From the NCBI GenBank assembly GCA_937891165.1, contig CALAEX010000014.1, positions 1 to 6,966 on the forward strand: 6,966 nt of DNA, given 5' to 3'. The first letter of the stretch is position 1; each line of letters begins with the position of its first letter. The notes under the pieces were generated by a model that was given only the letters and a program-made list of their open reading frames with translations, searched no databases and was not told where the DNA came from. This document shows positions 6,433 to 6,966 of the stretch, in pieces. Source of the stretch: an uncultured Lachnospiraceae bacterium. Its GTDB lineage: Bacteria; Bacillota; Clostridia; Lachnospirales; Lachnospiraceae. Both the position numbers and the translations under genes were made by a program.

Positions 6433-6479
6433 TTCCTTTCTTATATCTCATACTAATAACACTTGATATAGGAAAGGAA
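6433..6479 (+). promoter_or_regulatory. Hairpin that occludes the next gene's ribosome binding site and ends in a T run
   Basis: Arms 6433-6447 and 6465-6479 form 15 consecutive pairs including one G-T (wobble) pair, around a 17-nt loop. The right arm contains AGGAAAGGA, the ribosome binding site of the ATG at 6488. It is followed directly by five T (6480-6484). It can act as the intrinsic terminator of the upstream sirtuin operon, and in any read-through transcript it would hide the ribosome binding site of the downstream gene. Confidence 0.6.
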
Positions 6480-6487
6480 TTTTTCGT

Positions 6488-6889
6488 ATGGCTTTTCTCC
6501 ATTTTTTTAAAAACTTTATTCTCTGTGGTGCGATGGGCTGGTGTCTGGAATGTTTTTGGACTGGTATGGATGCGATTAGAAAAGGAAAAGATAAAATGCT
6601 TCGATGTCAAACTTCTGTTTGGATGTTCCCTATTTATGGCATGGCAGCTCTCTTTGCCCCTATTAGCCGCTTTTTAAAAGGTACACCTGCTATTTTAAGA
6701 GGTACAATTTATACTCTTCTTATCTATGCAGGAGAATTTTTCAGTGGCTCTTTATTAAAAAAACACAAGTCCTGCCCTTGGGATTATAGCAAAGCAAAAT
6801 TAAATTATAAAGGACTCATTCGCCTTGATTATGCTCCTGCATGGTTTATTTCCGGATTACTTTTTGAAAAACTTTTGCAAAAAAATTAG
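6488..6889 (+). CDS. Putative ABC-transporter permease family membrane protein (CmpB-like), 133 aa
   Basis: This is a small integral membrane protein. Hydrophobic segments lie at about residues 7-27, 43-62, 68-90 and 114-130, suggesting four membrane passes. The sequence features GWCLECFWTG near the start, SVWMFPIYGMAAL (43-55), CPWDYS (96-101) and NYKGLIRLDYAPAWF (106-120) recall the family annotated as putative ABC-transporter type IV/permease (PF06541-like). That family is common in Clostridia and has no proven substrate, and no ATPase gene is visible nearby. Its AGGAAAGGA ribosome binding site is locked inside the 6433-6479 hairpin, so it is either regulated at translation or transcribed from a start within the hairpin region. 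The TAG stop lies inside the following terminator. The family call is from memory of motifs and is moderately sure. Confidence 0.65.
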   Translation: MAFLHFFKNFILCGAMGWCLECFWTGMDAIRKGKDKMLRCQTSVWMFPIYGMAALFAPISRFLKGTPAILRGTIYTLLIYAGEFFSGSLLKKHKSCPWDYSKAKLNYKGLIRLDYAPAWFISGLLFEKLLQKN

Positions 6890-6908
6890 GGTGTCAATTG
6901 ACACCCTA
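6887..6908. terminator. Palindromic terminator between the membrane protein gene and tRNA-Gly
   Basis: A perfect 22-bp palindrome has arms TAGGGTGTC and GACACCCTA around AATT. On the minus strand it is followed by AATTTTTTTGC, a strong U tract, so it is chiefly the terminator of the tRNA gene. On the plus strand only GTTTCAC follows, which is weaker. The left arm begins with the TAG stop codon of the membrane protein gene. Confidence 0.8.
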
Positions 6909-6926
6909 GTTTCACAAAAAATTAAG

Positions 6927-6966
6927 AGCGCGAGACGGGACTCGAACCCGCGGCCTCGACCTTGGC
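6927..6966 (-). tRNA. tRNA-Gly(GCC), 3' part only, cut by the window end
   Basis: Read on the minus strand, the 40 nt map exactly onto canonical positions 34-73. The anticodon GCC is at the window edge, followed by A37, A38, stem half GGTCG, variable loop AGGCC, and T stem-loop GCGGG-TTCGAGT-CCCGT. The acceptor half is CTCGCGC, with discriminator T73 as usual for bacterial glycine tRNAs. The sequence after T73 is CTT, so CCA is not encoded and must be added by tRNA nucleotidyltransferase. The 5' half lies outside the window, so the D arm and acceptor pairing cannot be verified. Confidence 0.88.

Noticed and set aside
6365..6610. 81-codon minus-strand frame overlapping the sirtuin end and membrane protein start
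   Set aside because: It runs antisense through two better-supported genes and through the regulatory hairpin, and shows no family features.
1..6966. CRISPR array, insertion sequence or transposase, riboswitch
   Set aside because: No regularly spaced direct repeats, no terminal inverted repeats with a transposase frame, and no riboswitch core pattern that I could recognise.

Overview
The window is AT-rich with compact genes, strong GGAGG-type ribosome binding sites and A/T-rich terminators. This points to a low-GC Firmicute. The gene set (an RlmD/RlmCD-type 23S methyltransferase, a clostridial-looking putative ABC-transporter permease, a spore photoproduct lyase-like radical SAM enzyme, and a tRNA-Gly without an encoded CCA) fits class Clostridia, probably a Lachnospiraceae-like gut anaerobe. 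The taxonomy is inference from gene content only.

Layout. Positions 1-1230 hold small accessory-type genes: a 65-residue Cys-containing protein on the minus strand, a divergent XRE-family repressor (378-806) with repeated TGCTACAT operator elements, and a HigA-like XRE antitoxin (943-1227) preceded by a perfect 18-bp palindrome, with no recognisable toxin beside it. A long bidirectional hairpin (1236-1275) separates this module from a convergent housekeeping gene for a 4Fe-4S, SAM-dependent 23S rRNA uracil-5-methyltransferase (1297-2652, minus strand), which has a clear sigma-A promoter. A 412-bp AT-rich gene-free stretch follows.

Positions 3065-6407 hold the most interesting block, a tightly packed plus-strand operon. 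It begins with a 636-residue fusion of an N-terminal MTAN/PNP-type nucleoside phosphorylase domain to a C-terminal spore photoproduct lyase-like radical SAM domain. A classical short-chain dehydrogenase follows with no spacer and a TTG start, then a zinc-containing sirtuin. Radical SAM chemistry can release 5'-deoxyadenosine, a known substrate of MTAN-type enzymes. An enzyme that clears its own by-product is therefore a reasonable, untested hypothesis for the fusion. The SDR and sirtuin add two NAD(P)-dependent activities whose link to the radical SAM step is not known.

Positions 6408-6966 hold a hairpin that contains the ribosome binding site of the next gene, a small multi-helix membrane protein of the putative ABC-transporter permease (CmpB-like) family, a palindromic terminator overlapping its stop codon, and the 3' half of a minus-strand tRNA-Gly(GCC) cut by the window edge exactly at the anticodon.
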